From: Gaiellasilicea sp963850995
GTDB lineage: Bacteria > Actinomycetota > Thermoleophilia > Gaiellales > Gaiellaceae
Assembly: GCA_963850995.1 (NCBI GenBank)
Contig: CAWKNQ010000014.1
Location: forward strand, 186,001 to 250,000
Direction of reading: 5' to 3'
Length of the DNA stretch: 64,000 nt
In this document: positions 44,895 through 56,620 of the stretch, piece by piece
How the letters are laid out: every line of letters starts with the position of its first letter
Position numbering within the stretch: the stretch's first letter is position 1
The notes under the pieces: generated by a model
What the model was told of the DNA's origin: nothing
Databases searched by the model: none
What the model saw: the letters and a program-made list of their open reading frames with translations, nothing else
Made by a program: the position numbers and the translations under genes

Positions 44895-45377
44895 ATGAGC
44901 CGGTTCGCCGCCGATCAGTGTGACCACGCCCGCATATGGGCCGCGCTTGCTCCCGACGGGGAGCTCTCGGAGCTCGAGCGGCGCTCGCTCCGGTTGCACC
45001 TACTTACGTGCGATGCCTGCCTCCGGTTTGCGGCGGAGGTCGAGGCGGCGACACTGCTGCTGCGAAGCGACGAGCTCGCCCGTCCAGCCGCGCTCACTCC
45101 CGTGCCGCGCATCGTGCGGCGCCGCCAGGCGCTCCTGGCCCGCACCCGTCCCGTTGCCGCCGCTGCCGCGGTCGCCTTGATGGCGCTCGGCATCGCTTCC
45201 CGCGCGCCTCTCCAGGTCGACGAACGCGACTCGCGCCTCCGCACGACCACGGCGGCCGACACAGCCGAGCAGTTCGAGCTCCAGTCACTGCGCGTGCTCC
45301 GCCAGGGCGCCATCCTCGCCGCGGATCAGGCTCGGCTCGACCCGATGGCGCTGCCGATGGAGAACCAGCCGACGTAG
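44895..45377 (+). CDS. putative zinc-finger anti-sigma factor-like membrane protein
   Basis: A 160-aa protein. Residues 1-50 hold CDHARIWAALAPDGEL and LRLHLLTCDACLRFAAEVE, i.e. the His-x3-Cys-x2-Cys pattern of ZAS anti-sigma domains. A single helix (AAAAAVALMALGIA, about 90-105) then crosses the membrane, followed by a short outside region. No sigma factor gene is adjacent, so its partner is unknown. It has GAGGAG before the ATG and sits just before atpD. A decoy role for the zinc motif cannot be excluded. Confidence 0.6.
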   Translation: MSRFAADQCDHARIWAALAPDGELSELERRSLRLHLLTCDACLRFAAEVEAATLLLRSDELARPAALTPVPRIVRRRQALLARTRPVAAAAAVALMALGIASRAPLQVDERDSRLRTTTAADTAEQFELQSLRVLRQGAILAADQARLDPMALPMENQPT

Positions 45378-45381
45378 TCGG

Positions 45382-45407
45382 CGAAGCCGGCTGGCCGCAC
45401 GGCTTCG
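45382..45407 (+). terminator. hairpin after the anti-sigma-like gene
   Basis: CGAAGCC / GGCTTCG, 7-bp stem with a 12-base loop, 5 bases after the stop. TAGACT (45422-45427) downstream could then be the -10 of atpD-atpC. Confidence 0.4.
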
Positions 45408-45489
45408 GGAACCCCTCCGCTAGACTCCGACGGCATTTGCGGCGCCTGGCGTCGCGCTTCCTGACCACACGAGTTCCTCCAGGAGACAC

Positions 45490-46920
45490 ATGTCTGAGCA
45501 CGCGCAGGGCCCTGCCGGAAAGATCGTCGAGATCAAGGGCGTCGTGATCGACGCCGTCTTCCCCGAGCAGCTGCCGGAGATCTACAGCGCCCTCGCGATC
45601 GAGGTCCCGGGCGCCGACGGCAGCAGCCGGACGCTGATCGCCGAGGTGCAGCAGCATCTCGGAGACGATCGCGTCCGTGCGGTCGCGATGGACTCGACCG
45701 ACGGGCTCGCGCGCGGCGTCGACGTGGTCGACACGGGCGGCCCGATCTCCGTCCCCGTCGGCGACGCGACGCTCGGACGGATCTGGAACGTGATCGGCGA
45801 GCCGGTCGACAACAAGGAGGCGGCCGGGCCCGACGTCGAGCGCTGGTCGATCCACCGCGACCCGCCCGCGTTCCGCGACCTCTCCCCGACCGTGGAGATC
45901 TTCGAGACCGGCCTCAAGGTCGTCGACCTGATCGCCCCCTACGTGAAGGGCGGCAAGATCGGGCTCTTCGGCGGCGCCGGCACGGGGAAGACAGTCCTGA
46001 TCCAGGAGCTGATCCACAACGTCGCCCAGCAGCACGGCGGCGTCTCGGTCTTCGCCGGCGTCGGCGAGCGCACCCGCGAGGGGAACGACCTCTTCCTCGA
46101 GATGACGGAGTCCGAGGTGATCGACAAGGTCGCGCTCGTCTACGGACAGATGAACGAGCCGCCGGGCGCCCGCCTGCGCGTCGGCCTCTCGGGCCTGACG
46201 ATGGCGGAGTACTTCCGCGACCAGGGCCAGGACACTCTGCTCTTCATCGACAACATCTTCCGCTTCGTCCAGGCGGGCTCGGAGGTGTCGGCGCTCCTCG
46301 GCCGGATGCCGAGCGCGGTCGGCTACCAGCCGACCCTCGCCACCGAGATGGGCCAGCTGCAGGAGCGGATCACCTCGACGCGGACCGGCTCGGTCACCTC
46401 CGTGCAGGCGATCTACGTGCCTGCCGACGACCTCACCGACCCCGCGCCCGCGAACACCTTCGCGCATCTCGACGCGACCACGGTGCTCTCGCGCGCGATC
46501 GTCGAGAAGGGGATCTACCCGGCCGTCGACCCGCTCGACTCGACCTCCCGTGCGCTGCAGCCGGGGATCGTCTCCGACGAGCACTACCACGTCGCGACGC
46601 AGGTGCAGCAGGTGCTCCAGCGCTACAAGGACCTGCAGGACATCATCGCCATCCTCGGCATGGACGAGCTGACGGACGAGGACAAGCTCGTCGTCTCGCG
46701 CGCCCGCAAGGTCGAGCGCTTCCTCTCGCAGCCGAACTTCGTCGCCGAGCAGTTCACCGGCACCCCGGGCGAGTACGTCAAGCTCGAGGACACGATCAAG
46801 GGCTTCCGCGAGATCATCGAGGGCAAGCACGACGACCTGCCCGAGGCGGCCTTCTACATGGTGGGCGCGATCGAGGGCGCCGTCGCGAAGGCCGAGAAGA
46901 CCGCGGCCGCCGCCGCGTAA
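45490..46920 (+). CDS. atpD: ATP synthase F1 subunit beta
   Basis: The 476-aa catalytic subunit: Walker A GGAGTGKTVLIQELI, catalytic Glu in GVGERTREGNDL, Walker B region DTLLFIDNIFRF and the DELSD-equivalent MDELTDED. CCAGGAGA precedes the ATG. Separated from atpG by the transporter, lipoprotein and anti-sigma genes, it likely has its own promoter, which would require expression matching with the first atp block. Confidence 0.96.
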   Translation: MSEHAQGPAGKIVEIKGVVIDAVFPEQLPEIYSALAIEVPGADGSSRTLIAEVQQHLGDDRVRAVAMDSTDGLARGVDVVDTGGPISVPVGDATLGRIWNVIGEPVDNKEAAGPDVERWSIHRDPPAFRDLSPTVEIFETGLKVVDLIAPYVKGGKIGLFGGAGTGKTVLIQELIHNVAQQHGGVSVFAGVGERTREGNDLFLEMTESEVIDKVALVYGQMNEPPGARLRVGLSGLTMAEYFRDQGQDTLLFIDNIFRFVQAGSEVSALLGRMPSAVGYQPTLATEMGQLQERITSTRTGSVTSVQAIYVPADDLTDPAPANTFAHLDATTVLSRAIVEKGIYPAVDPLDSTSRALQPGIVSDEHYHVATQVQQVLQRYKDLQDIIAILGMDELTDEDKLVVSRARKVERFLSQPNFVAEQFTGTPGEYVKLEDTIKGFREIIEGKHDDLPEAAFYMVGAIEGAVAKAEKTAAAAA

Positions 46921-47351
46921 TGGCCGACGTCCACCCGAAGTTCGACGTCGCGCTCGTGACCCCGGACGGCGACGCGTTCCGCGGCGAGGCGGAGATGCTG
47001 GTCGTCCCCGGCGCGGCCGGCGAGATCGGTGTGCTCGCGCGGCACGCCCCGCTCGTCGCGACGCTGAAGGCGGGCTCGACGCGCGTCTACCTCGACCGAG
47101 CGAACGAGGACGTGCTCGAGTTCGCGACGGGGCCCGGTTTCTTCAAGGTCGAGCTCGACCGCGCGATCGCGCTCGTCGACGACGCGGTCAACGTGAAGGA
47201 GATCGACGACGCGCGTGCGCAGGAGCAGCTCGACGAGGCGAAGGCGGAGCTCGAGCGCATCGAGGCGGGCGAGTCGAACGCCGACCGCTGGCAGCTCGAG
47301 CAGCGGATCAAGCACGCAGAAAACCAGCTGACCGTCTCCGGTCGTACGTAG
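46920..47351 (+). CDS. atpC: ATP synthase F1 subunit epsilon
   Basis: A 143-aa regulatory subunit: N-terminal beta barrel (FDVALVTPDGDAFRGEAEMLVVPGAAGEIGVL), then the C-terminal helical hairpin (DEAKAELERIEAGE and QLEQRIKHAENQL) that can act as ATPase brake. Overlaps the atpD stop by one base. Confidence 0.92.
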   Translation: MADVHPKFDVALVTPDGDAFRGEAEMLVVPGAAGEIGVLARHAPLVATLKAGSTRVYLDRANEDVLEFATGPGFFKVELDRAIALVDDAVNVKEIDDARAQEQLDEAKAELERIEAGESNADRWQLEQRIKHAENQLTVSGRT

Positions 47352-47356
47352 ACGGC

Positions 47357-48061
47357 ATGCGGGCGACCGTCGCCGAGAAGCAGGAGGTCGCGAAGGGAAC
47401 GCTGCTCGTCCTCTTCGCCGTCGAGGACTACCCGGACTACCGTCCCGGCGCGTACTTCTGGGTCGAGCTGCCCGACCGCGGGCACGAGGACGAGAAGGGG
47501 CTGCGGCGACACATCTCGCTCGTCACGTCTCCGACCGACAAGGGCGTCGTCGGCCTGGCGACGCGCCTGCGCGACTCCGCGTTCAAGCAGACGCTGTCCG
47601 AGCTCGAGATCGGCGACGAGGTCGAGGTCGAGGAGCCGAAAGGCTCCTTCCTGCTGCCCGAGGACACGGGCGCCGAGTACGTCTTCGTCGCCGGCGGGAT
47701 CGGGATCACGGTCTTCCGCTCGATGCTGCGCTACATCGCCGACGAGAGCCTCCCGTACCGCGTCACGCTCGTCTACTCGAACCGCGACCGCGAGTCGACG
47801 GCGTTCCTGGACGAGCTCGACGGGCTGGAGCGGCGGATCGAGGGGCTGCGCGTGATCCTGGTCATGACCGACGAGGAAACGTGGGAGGGAGAACGTCGCC
47901 GTCTCGATGCGGCCGTGCTCGGCGAGCTCGTCGGCGGCCTCGAAGGCAAGACGTTCATGATCGCCGGCCCGCCCGGGATGGTCGAGGGCGTCAGCGATTC
48001 GTTGCTCGCAGCTGGACTACCGGAGGACAGCGTCGTCGCGGGCAAATTCAGCGGCTATTGA
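47357..48061 (+). CDS. FAD/NAD(P)-binding ferredoxin reductase-like oxidoreductase
   Basis: A 234-aa two-domain flavin reductase: FAD barrel with RRHISLVTSP (R-x-x-S FAD motif), then the NAD(P) domain VFVAGGIGITVFRSMLRYIA and a C-terminal VAGKFSGY. No FeS domain is attached, so it needs a separate electron partner. It follows atpC by 5 bases and precedes metH. Reactivating reductase for MetH cobalamin is an attractive but unproven role. Confidence 0.85.
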   Translation: MRATVAEKQEVAKGTLLVLFAVEDYPDYRPGAYFWVELPDRGHEDEKGLRRHISLVTSPTDKGVVGLATRLRDSAFKQTLSELEIGDEVEVEEPKGSFLLPEDTGAEYVFVAGGIGITVFRSMLRYIADESLPYRVTLVYSNRDRESTAFLDELDGLERRIEGLRVILVMTDEETWEGERRRLDAAVLGELVGGLEGKTFMIAGPPGMVEGVSDSLLAAGLPEDSVVAGKFSGY

Positions 48062-48074
48062 TACTCTGCAGCAA

Positions 48075-48171
48075 CCTGGAAAGCTTTGAAGGCAGCTTGG
48101 CGACCAGGAGAAAAAACGCCTAAAGAGCCAGCGGCACTGCAATCCGCCCTCTTTCGGCAACCGCGGAGGGC
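48075..48171 (+). ncRNA. candidate metH riboswitch with alternative hairpins
   Basis: Stem 1: CCTGG/CCAGG (48075-48079 with 48104-48108) enclosing AAGCT/AGCTT. Stem 2: AAAGAG/CTCTTT (48122-48127 with 48149-48154) enclosing GCGG/CCGC. Stem 3: GCCCTC/GAGGGC (48146-48151 with 48166-48171) enclosing CGG-CAA-CCG and covering the Shine-Dalgarno GGAGGG. Stems 2 and 3 share 48146-48151 and exclude each other. Linker GAGAAAAAACGCC is A-rich in a GC-rich genome. Confidence 0.5.
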
Positions 48172-48173
48172 AC

Positions 48174-51764
<3,591 letters not shown>

Positions 51765-51799
51765 TTCCGCGTTCGGGTCCGGGCTGGTAGACGTGAGCG

Positions 51800-52474
51800 G
51801 TGGCTCGTTTCGCCGTTCTCCTGGCCTGTTTCCTCGCGCTGCCCGCGCTCGCGCTCGCGGCGGGCACCGATCCCGTCAAGCGGATCTCCCAGGCCGACCA
51901 GCGCAAGGCAGCGACGATCATCCTCAAGCGCACCGACCTTGTCGCAGGCTGGAAGCAGGTTTCCGTCGCGCCGAATGACATGTCCGATCTTGGCTGTCCC
52001 AGCTTCGACCCCGACGCGTCCGATCTGACTGTGACGGGCGAGGCGAAGGCGACGTTCAAGACAGACGAGGGGATCCGGTCCGTCTACTCGGGCTCGTCGG
52101 TGTATGGGACGAACGCTGATGCGCTCGCGTTCTGGTCGCGGAACGTCACCTCCGGCCTCGTGCGCTGCCTCGCCCACACCTTGCGGCAGGGGATGGCGAA
52201 GGAGAACGGCACGGTCACGATCGTGAGCAAGGGCCGGATCGCGTTCCCGCAGGTCGCGCCGCGCACGGCCGCGTTCCGTGTCGCCACGCGTGTGTCGGTC
52301 ACCCAGGCCGGCCAGAAGGTGACCTTGCCGTTCACGCTGCACTGGGTGGGGCTCGGACGTGGACGAGCCGTGACCACGTTCGTTGCGTTGGGGGTCGGCA
52401 AGGGGCTTCCGACGCAGAGCCTGAATGCGTACGCAAAGCTGCTCGCGGGCAGGCTGGCGGCCGCGAAGACCTGA
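51800..52474 (+). CDS. secreted protein, function unknown
   Basis: A 224-aa protein with a Sec signal peptide (1-21, LACFLALPALALAAG). Mature part: an N-terminal helix (SQADQRKAATIILKR), one Cys in DLGCPSFDP and another in LVRCLAHTL (possible disulfide), then beta-rich sequence ending in a helix NAYAKLLAGRLAAAK. I do not recognise the family. GTG start chosen because it places the signal peptide correctly. It stands between metH and meaB. Confidence 0.7.
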   Translation: MARFAVLLACFLALPALALAAGTDPVKRISQADQRKAATIILKRTDLVAGWKQVSVAPNDMSDLGCPSFDPDASDLTVTGEAKATFKTDEGIRSVYSGSSVYGTNADALAFWSRNVTSGLVRCLAHTLRQGMAKENGTVTIVSKGRIAFPQVAPRTAAFRVATRVSVTQAGQKVTLPFTLHWVGLGRGRAVTTFVALGVGKGLPTQSLNAYAKLLAGRLAAAKT

Positions 52475-52494
52475 TCGCCGTCGAGGCGGCTTGG

Positions 52495-52500
52495 TAGCGT
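52495..52500 (+). promoter_or_regulatory. -10 box of meaB
   Basis: TAGCGT, 10 nt before the ATG at 52511; no Shine-Dalgarno. Confidence 0.35.
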
Positions 52501-52510
52501 CCCGCGTCGG

Positions 52511-53503
52511 ATGAGCCGGCGCGGCAACTGGACGCTCGACGAGCTCTCGGCCGGCGTGAGGCGCGGCGACCGCCGCGCGCTCGCACGGGCGATCACGCTG
52601 GTCGAGAACCGCGACCCGCTCTCGTACGAGCTCGTCCGCGAGCTCTATCCGGAGACCGGCTCCGCGTTCGTCGTCGGCGTCACGGGCCCGCCTGGCGTCG
52701 GCAAGTCGTCGCTCATCAGCGCCCTCGTGCGCCATGTGCGCGCTGAGGAGCGCTCCGTCGGCGTGATCTCCGTCGACCCCTCCAGCCCATTCACCCACGG
52801 CGCGCTGCTCGGCGACCGGATCAGGCTCTCGGACCACTTTCTCGACCCGGACGTCTTCATCCGCTCGATGGGAACTCGCGGGCACCTCGGTGGGCTCGCC
52901 GAGGCGACCCTCCAGGCGGCGCTCCTGCTCGACGCGGCCGCGAAGGAGCTCGTCCTCCTCGAGACCGTCGGCGCAGGCCAGAGCGAGGTCGAGGTGATCG
53001 GGATCGCGGACACCGTCCTCCTCGTGCTCATGCCCGGCTCGGGCGACTCGGTGCAGGCGCTGAAGGCCGGGATCATGGAGATTCCAGACGTGATCGCGAT
53101 CAACAAGATGGACCATCCGGCTGCGAAGACGATGCTGAACGAGGTGCGCTCGATCCTCTCGCTCGACCGCGACCGCGCGTGGCGGCCGCCGATCGTCCTG
53201 ACCGAGGCGCTTCGCGGCGAGAACGTGCCCGAGCTGTGGGGGAAGATCGAGGAGCACCGCGCCTTCCTCGAGTCAGACGGGTTGCTGGAGGAGCGTCGTC
53301 GGCGCAACCTCGCAGGCGAGGTGTTCGCCGCCGCATCGAGCCGGGCAAAGGCGCACCTGCAGGCGGAGGTCGCCGAGAAGCCCGAGCTCCGCCGCCTGCT
53401 CGACCAGGTGCAGGCGCGGCAACTCGACCCGCTCTCCGCCGTGCATGAGATTCTGGAGCAGGTGTATGGAATTGACGACTCGAGTCGCGCCGACACTCTC
53501 TGA
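52511..53503 (+). CDS. meaB: MeaB/ArgK family G-protein chaperone of B12-dependent mutase
   Basis: A 330-aa GTPase that gates cofactor loading and protects acyl-CoA mutases. P-loop GVTGPPGVGKSSLISAL, switch region ISVDPSSPFTHGALLGDRIRL, ETVGAGQSEVEV and base-binding NKMD, then the C-terminal dimer helices. It serves the mutase encoded 40 kb upstream (12798/15196). Overlaps the ACT-domain dehydratase gene by 38 bases. Confidence 0.94.
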   Translation: MSRRGNWTLDELSAGVRRGDRRALARAITLVENRDPLSYELVRELYPETGSAFVVGVTGPPGVGKSSLISALVRHVRAEERSVGVISVDPSSPFTHGALLGDRIRLSDHFLDPDVFIRSMGTRGHLGGLAEATLQAALLLDAAAKELVLLETVGAGQSEVEVIGIADTVLLVLMPGSGDSVQALKAGIMEIPDVIAINKMDHPAAKTMLNEVRSILSLDRDRAWRPPIVLTEALRGENVPELWGKIEEHRAFLESDGLLEERRRRNLAGEVFAAASSRAKAHLQAEVAEKPELRRLLDQVQARQLDPLSAVHEILEQVYGIDDSSRADTL

Positions 53504-54668
53504 CGTCGAGGCGGCGCGCGCCCGGATCGCCGGGATCGCCCGCATCACCCCCGTCTACTCGTCCGAGACGTTGTCCGGGCTCTCGGGTCGCGCGGTGCAC
53601 CTGAAGGCGGAGAACCTGCAACGGACGGGCGCCTTCAAGATCCGCGGCGCGGTCAACACGATCGCTTCCCTTACCGCCGAGGAGCGCGCGGCAGGCGTCG
53701 TGGCGGCGAGCGCCGGCAACCACGGCCAGGCGGTCGCGTGGGCCGCGCGCGAGGCCGGGATCGCCGCGACCGTCTTCATGCCGCAGGACTCACCCATGGC
53801 GAAGGTCGACGCGACCCGCAACTACGGTGCCCGCGTGGAGCTGGAGGGCGCCGGCTTCGACGAGTCGCTCCAGGCCGCCGAGCGATTCGTCGCGTCGAGC
53901 GGTGCCACCTTCATCCACGCCTTCGAGGACGAGCGCGTCATCGCCGGGCAGGGGACGATCGGCCTCGAGCTCGCGGAGCAGCTCCCCGAGCTCGGCACCC
54001 TGGTCCTCCCGGTCGGCGGCGGGGGGCTCGCGTCCGGGATCGCGATCGCGCTGCGGGCGCTCAAGCCGAGCGTTCGCATCGTCGGCGTGCAAGCGGAGGC
54101 GGTCTCGCCGCTCGCCGGCGGCGACGTGCACGGCTTCACGATCGCGGAGGGGATCGCGGTCAAGCAGCCCGGCGCGCTCACCACTGCGATCCTGGGCGAG
54201 CTGCTCGACGACGTCGTCACCGTCACGGACGAGCAGATCAGCCACGCGATCGTGCTCCTGCTCGAACGGGCGAAGCTGCTCGTGGAGGGCGCAGGCGCGG
54301 TGACGGTCGCAGCGGTGCTCGCCGGCAAGGCAGGGGGAGAGGACGAGGTGTGCGCGCTTCTGTCGGGCGGGAACATCGATGCGACGACGCTGATCCAGGT
54401 GATGCGGCACGGACTGACGACCGCAGGCCGCTACCTCGTCGTCCGCACCCGGCTCGGCGACCGGCCCGGGGAGCTGATCAAGCTGCTCGAGCTCGTGGCC
54501 GAGGAGCGCGCGAACGTCGTGTCGGTCGAGCATCACCGCGAGGGCATGGAGCTCCCGATCGGCCAGACCGAGGTCGAGCTGACGCTCGCCATGCGCGACG
54601 AGGCGCATTGCGACGAGCTCCGGGCGACGCTCGCTGAACGCGGCTACCCAGCCGAGCGCCTCAGCTAG
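53466..54668 (+). CDS. threonine ammonia-lyase with C-terminal ACT domain
   Basis: A 400-aa PLP enzyme converting threonine to 2-oxobutyrate. PLP Lys in GAFKIRGAVNTI, SAGNHGQAVAWAAR, PVGGGGLASG and LLSGGNID. From about 325 an ACT-like regulatory domain follows (LVVRTRLGDRPGELIKLLELVAEERANVVSVEHHR), of the kind in catabolic TdcB-like or short biosynthetic IlvA enzymes. I choose ATG 53466 within the meaB end; ATG 53445 would add seven residues. 2-Oxobutyrate would feed propionyl-CoA or isoleucine. Confidence 0.9.
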   Translation: MELTTRVAPTLSDVEAARARIAGIARITPVYSSETLSGLSGRAVHLKAENLQRTGAFKIRGAVNTIASLTAEERAAGVVAASAGNHGQAVAWAAREAGIAATVFMPQDSPMAKVDATRNYGARVELEGAGFDESLQAAERFVASSGATFIHAFEDERVIAGQGTIGLELAEQLPELGTLVLPVGGGGLASGIAIALRALKPSVRIVGVQAEAVSPLAGGDVHGFTIAEGIAVKQPGALTTAILGELLDDVVTVTDEQISHAIVLLLERAKLLVEGAGAVTVAAVLAGKAGGEDEVCALLSGGNIDATTLIQVMRHGLTTAGRYLVVRTRLGDRPGELIKLLELVAEERANVVSVEHHREGMELPIGQTEVELTLAMRDEAHCDELRATLAERGYPAERLS

Positions 54669-54699
54669 CCGCGAACGCTGCGGCCGGCGAGCGGCGAGC

Positions 54700-56037
54700 T
54701 CACGACCCGCAGCGGCGGAACTCGACCGTTGGGCCGCCGCGGGCTGCCCAGGCCGTGACGCCGCCCTCGAGCACCGGCCGCGCGTCGATCCCGTGGGCGG
54801 CCAGAATCGACGCGGCGACGCCGGCCCGGGCGCCGCTCTCGCAGATCGTGACGACTGGGCGGTCGGTGGGCACATCGGCGCCGGAGATGCCCAGGAGCCG
54901 ATACGGGATGTTGCGGCTGCCGGCGATGTAGCCGCCGTCACGCTCGTCGCGCTCGCGCACGTCGATCACTTCGGCGCCCTGCTCGAGCAGGCGTTCGAGC
55001 TCGTCGAGGCCGACCGGGTCGATCCGCTCCGGGCCGGCGCCGAGGACGTACCCCTCCAGCTCGAGGAAGCCGACCGACCGTAGACCGCGCACGGCCCGCT
55101 CCGCCTCGGCAGGGTCGGCGGCCTGGACGACGATCCGGTCGGCGGAATCGAGCACGAACCCGGACTTGGTCGCGAACGACGGTCCCGTCACCGGCACGTT
55201 CAACGCGCCGGCGACGTGGCCGTCGAGGAAATCGAGCACGGGGCGGACGTCCAGGATGGTCGCACCGGCGGGCGCGGCTGCGAGCTCGTCGACGTCGGCC
55301 GGCGCGCCGACGAAAGGCCCGCGGTTGAGCTCGACGAGGAGGCTCATGTTCGGCGGCTTGGGCGCGGCGGTCGACGCAGACTCGGCGACGAAGTCGAGCT
55401 CGTCCTCGATCAGCAGGGCTCGGTTGAAGCGGCGCTCGAAGCCGATCGTCGACGAGGCCTTCGAGCTCATGGCCTTGCCGCAGAGCGAGCCGGCGACGTG
55501 GCCGGGAAACACCTCGACGCCGTCGGACAGCTCGAGCAGCCGCTGCAGCGAGTGGAACAACCCCTCGGCGCCCTCTTTCGCGCCGACGGCGAGATCGGGC
55601 CGGGCGACGTCGCCGACGAAGAGCGAGTCGCCGGTGAGCAGAAGCCAGGCCTCGTCGGCGCGACTGCGGTCGGCCACCGAGAGGCAGGTGTGCTCGGGCC
55701 GGTGTCCGGGCGTGTGGATCGCGCGCAGGACGACTGTGCCGAGCTCGATCTCCGAGCCGTCCTCGAGGGGATCGTGCGGGTACTCGGCGTCGGCGGCCGG
55801 ATGGATCGAGATCGGGACGCCGTGCTCGAGCGCCAGGCGGCCGTGGCCGGACAGATGGTCGGCATGCGTGTGCGTCTCGACCACGCGAACGATCTCGACC
55901 CCGCGACGAGCAGCTGACTCCAGCACCGGCTCGACCGCGTACGGAGGGTCGACGACCGCTGCGACGGCCGCGTCCTCGTCACCCACCAGGTACGACGCGC
56001 AGCCGAGGTCGTCGTCCACGAACTGCTCGAACAGCAC
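54700..56037 (-). CDS. CstB-like persulfide dioxygenase with two rhodanese domains
   Basis: A 445-aa sulfide-detoxification enzyme. N-terminal MBL persulfide dioxygenase (1-235): FVDDDLGCASYLVGDE start, ETHTHADHLSGHGRLA iron site, TPGHRPEH, GDSLFVGDVARPDL. First rhodanese (about 255-350) lacks an active-site Cys (VVQAADPAEAERAV), i.e. a pseudo-rhodanese. The second (about 355-445) has the Cys loop VTICESGARAGVAAS. This order (dioxygenase, pseudo-rhodanese, rhodanese) matches CstB of staphylococci. Start at GTG 56037. Confidence 0.9.
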   Translation of the reverse strand: MLFEQFVDDDLGCASYLVGDEDAAVAAVVDPPYAVEPVLESAARRGVEIVRVVETHTHADHLSGHGRLALEHGVPISIHPAADAEYPHDPLEDGSEIELGTVVLRAIHTPGHRPEHTCLSVADRSRADEAWLLLTGDSLFVGDVARPDLAVGAKEGAEGLFHSLQRLLELSDGVEVFPGHVAGSLCGKAMSSKASSTIGFERRFNRALLIEDELDFVAESASTAAPKPPNMSLLVELNRGPFVGAPADVDELAAAPAGATILDVRPVLDFLDGHVAGALNVPVTGPSFATKSGFVLDSADRIVVQAADPAEAERAVRGLRSVGFLELEGYVLGAGPERIDPVGLDELERLLEQGAEVIDVRERDERDGGYIAGSRNIPYRLLGISGADVPTDRPVVTICESGARAGVAASILAAHGIDARPVLEGGVTAWAARGGPTVEFRRCGS

Positions 56038-56051
56038 GAAACGTGACGCTA

Positions 56052-56533
56052 TCAGGCTTTGCGGCGCGCGAACACCAGGGCGGCCGCAGCCAGTCCGACC
56101 GCGAAGAGCGTGCCGACGGCGGCGCCGGCCCAGGGAAACTCGTCCCCGGGCAGCGCGAGCGGGGACGACCGTGATCGCGTCCTCGACCTCGACCGACTCG
56201 CCGTCCGCGAACACGGCGCGCAGCACGAGCGGCAAGCGCACCGGGCTCCGTCTCCGCGTCCGCGCGCACCCTCGCGGTCCACCGCGTCTCCGACGCGACG
56301 ACGGACTGGAGCCGGGTCGACAGGACCTCGAGCCCAGGCCCCTCGACCTCGAGCCTTTCCGGGGGCGCGCCCGGCCGAAGCTGGGGCAACTCGACCCGCA
56401 ACTCGGTGATTTCCCCCGGCTGGAGGAGGCGCGGCTGCACGTCCAAATGACCTAACGCAGGCTTAACGCACGACAGAACGACCACGGTCGCTATCGTGGC
56501 GACGCATGAAAAACGTAAAGGACGCCGATTCAC
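56052..56533 (-). CDS. exported membrane-anchored protein, YcnI-like; two apparent frameshifts
   Basis: Pieced from three frames. From GTG 56533: a signal peptide, ...VVVLSCVKPALG, then HLDVQPRLLQPGEITELRVE to ADAETEPG. After a one-base insertion near 56236: LPLVLRAVFADGESVEVED to ITVV. After another near 56161 (run of four G): LALPGDEFPWAGAAVGTLFA and a membrane helix ending FARRKA. Corrected length about 160 aa. The mature N-terminal His, beta-sandwich pattern and C-terminal anchor recall YcnI/DUF1775 copper proteins, a weak assignment. Upstream partner of the CstB-like gene, 14 bases apart. Confidence 0.5.
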
Positions 56534-56620
56534 AGGTTTGGGATGGGTATACCTGGTAACAATCTCACTCGGCGTCCTCACGCCCCCTGCATCAATGCAC
56601 ACGACGGAAGGAAACCCCAC

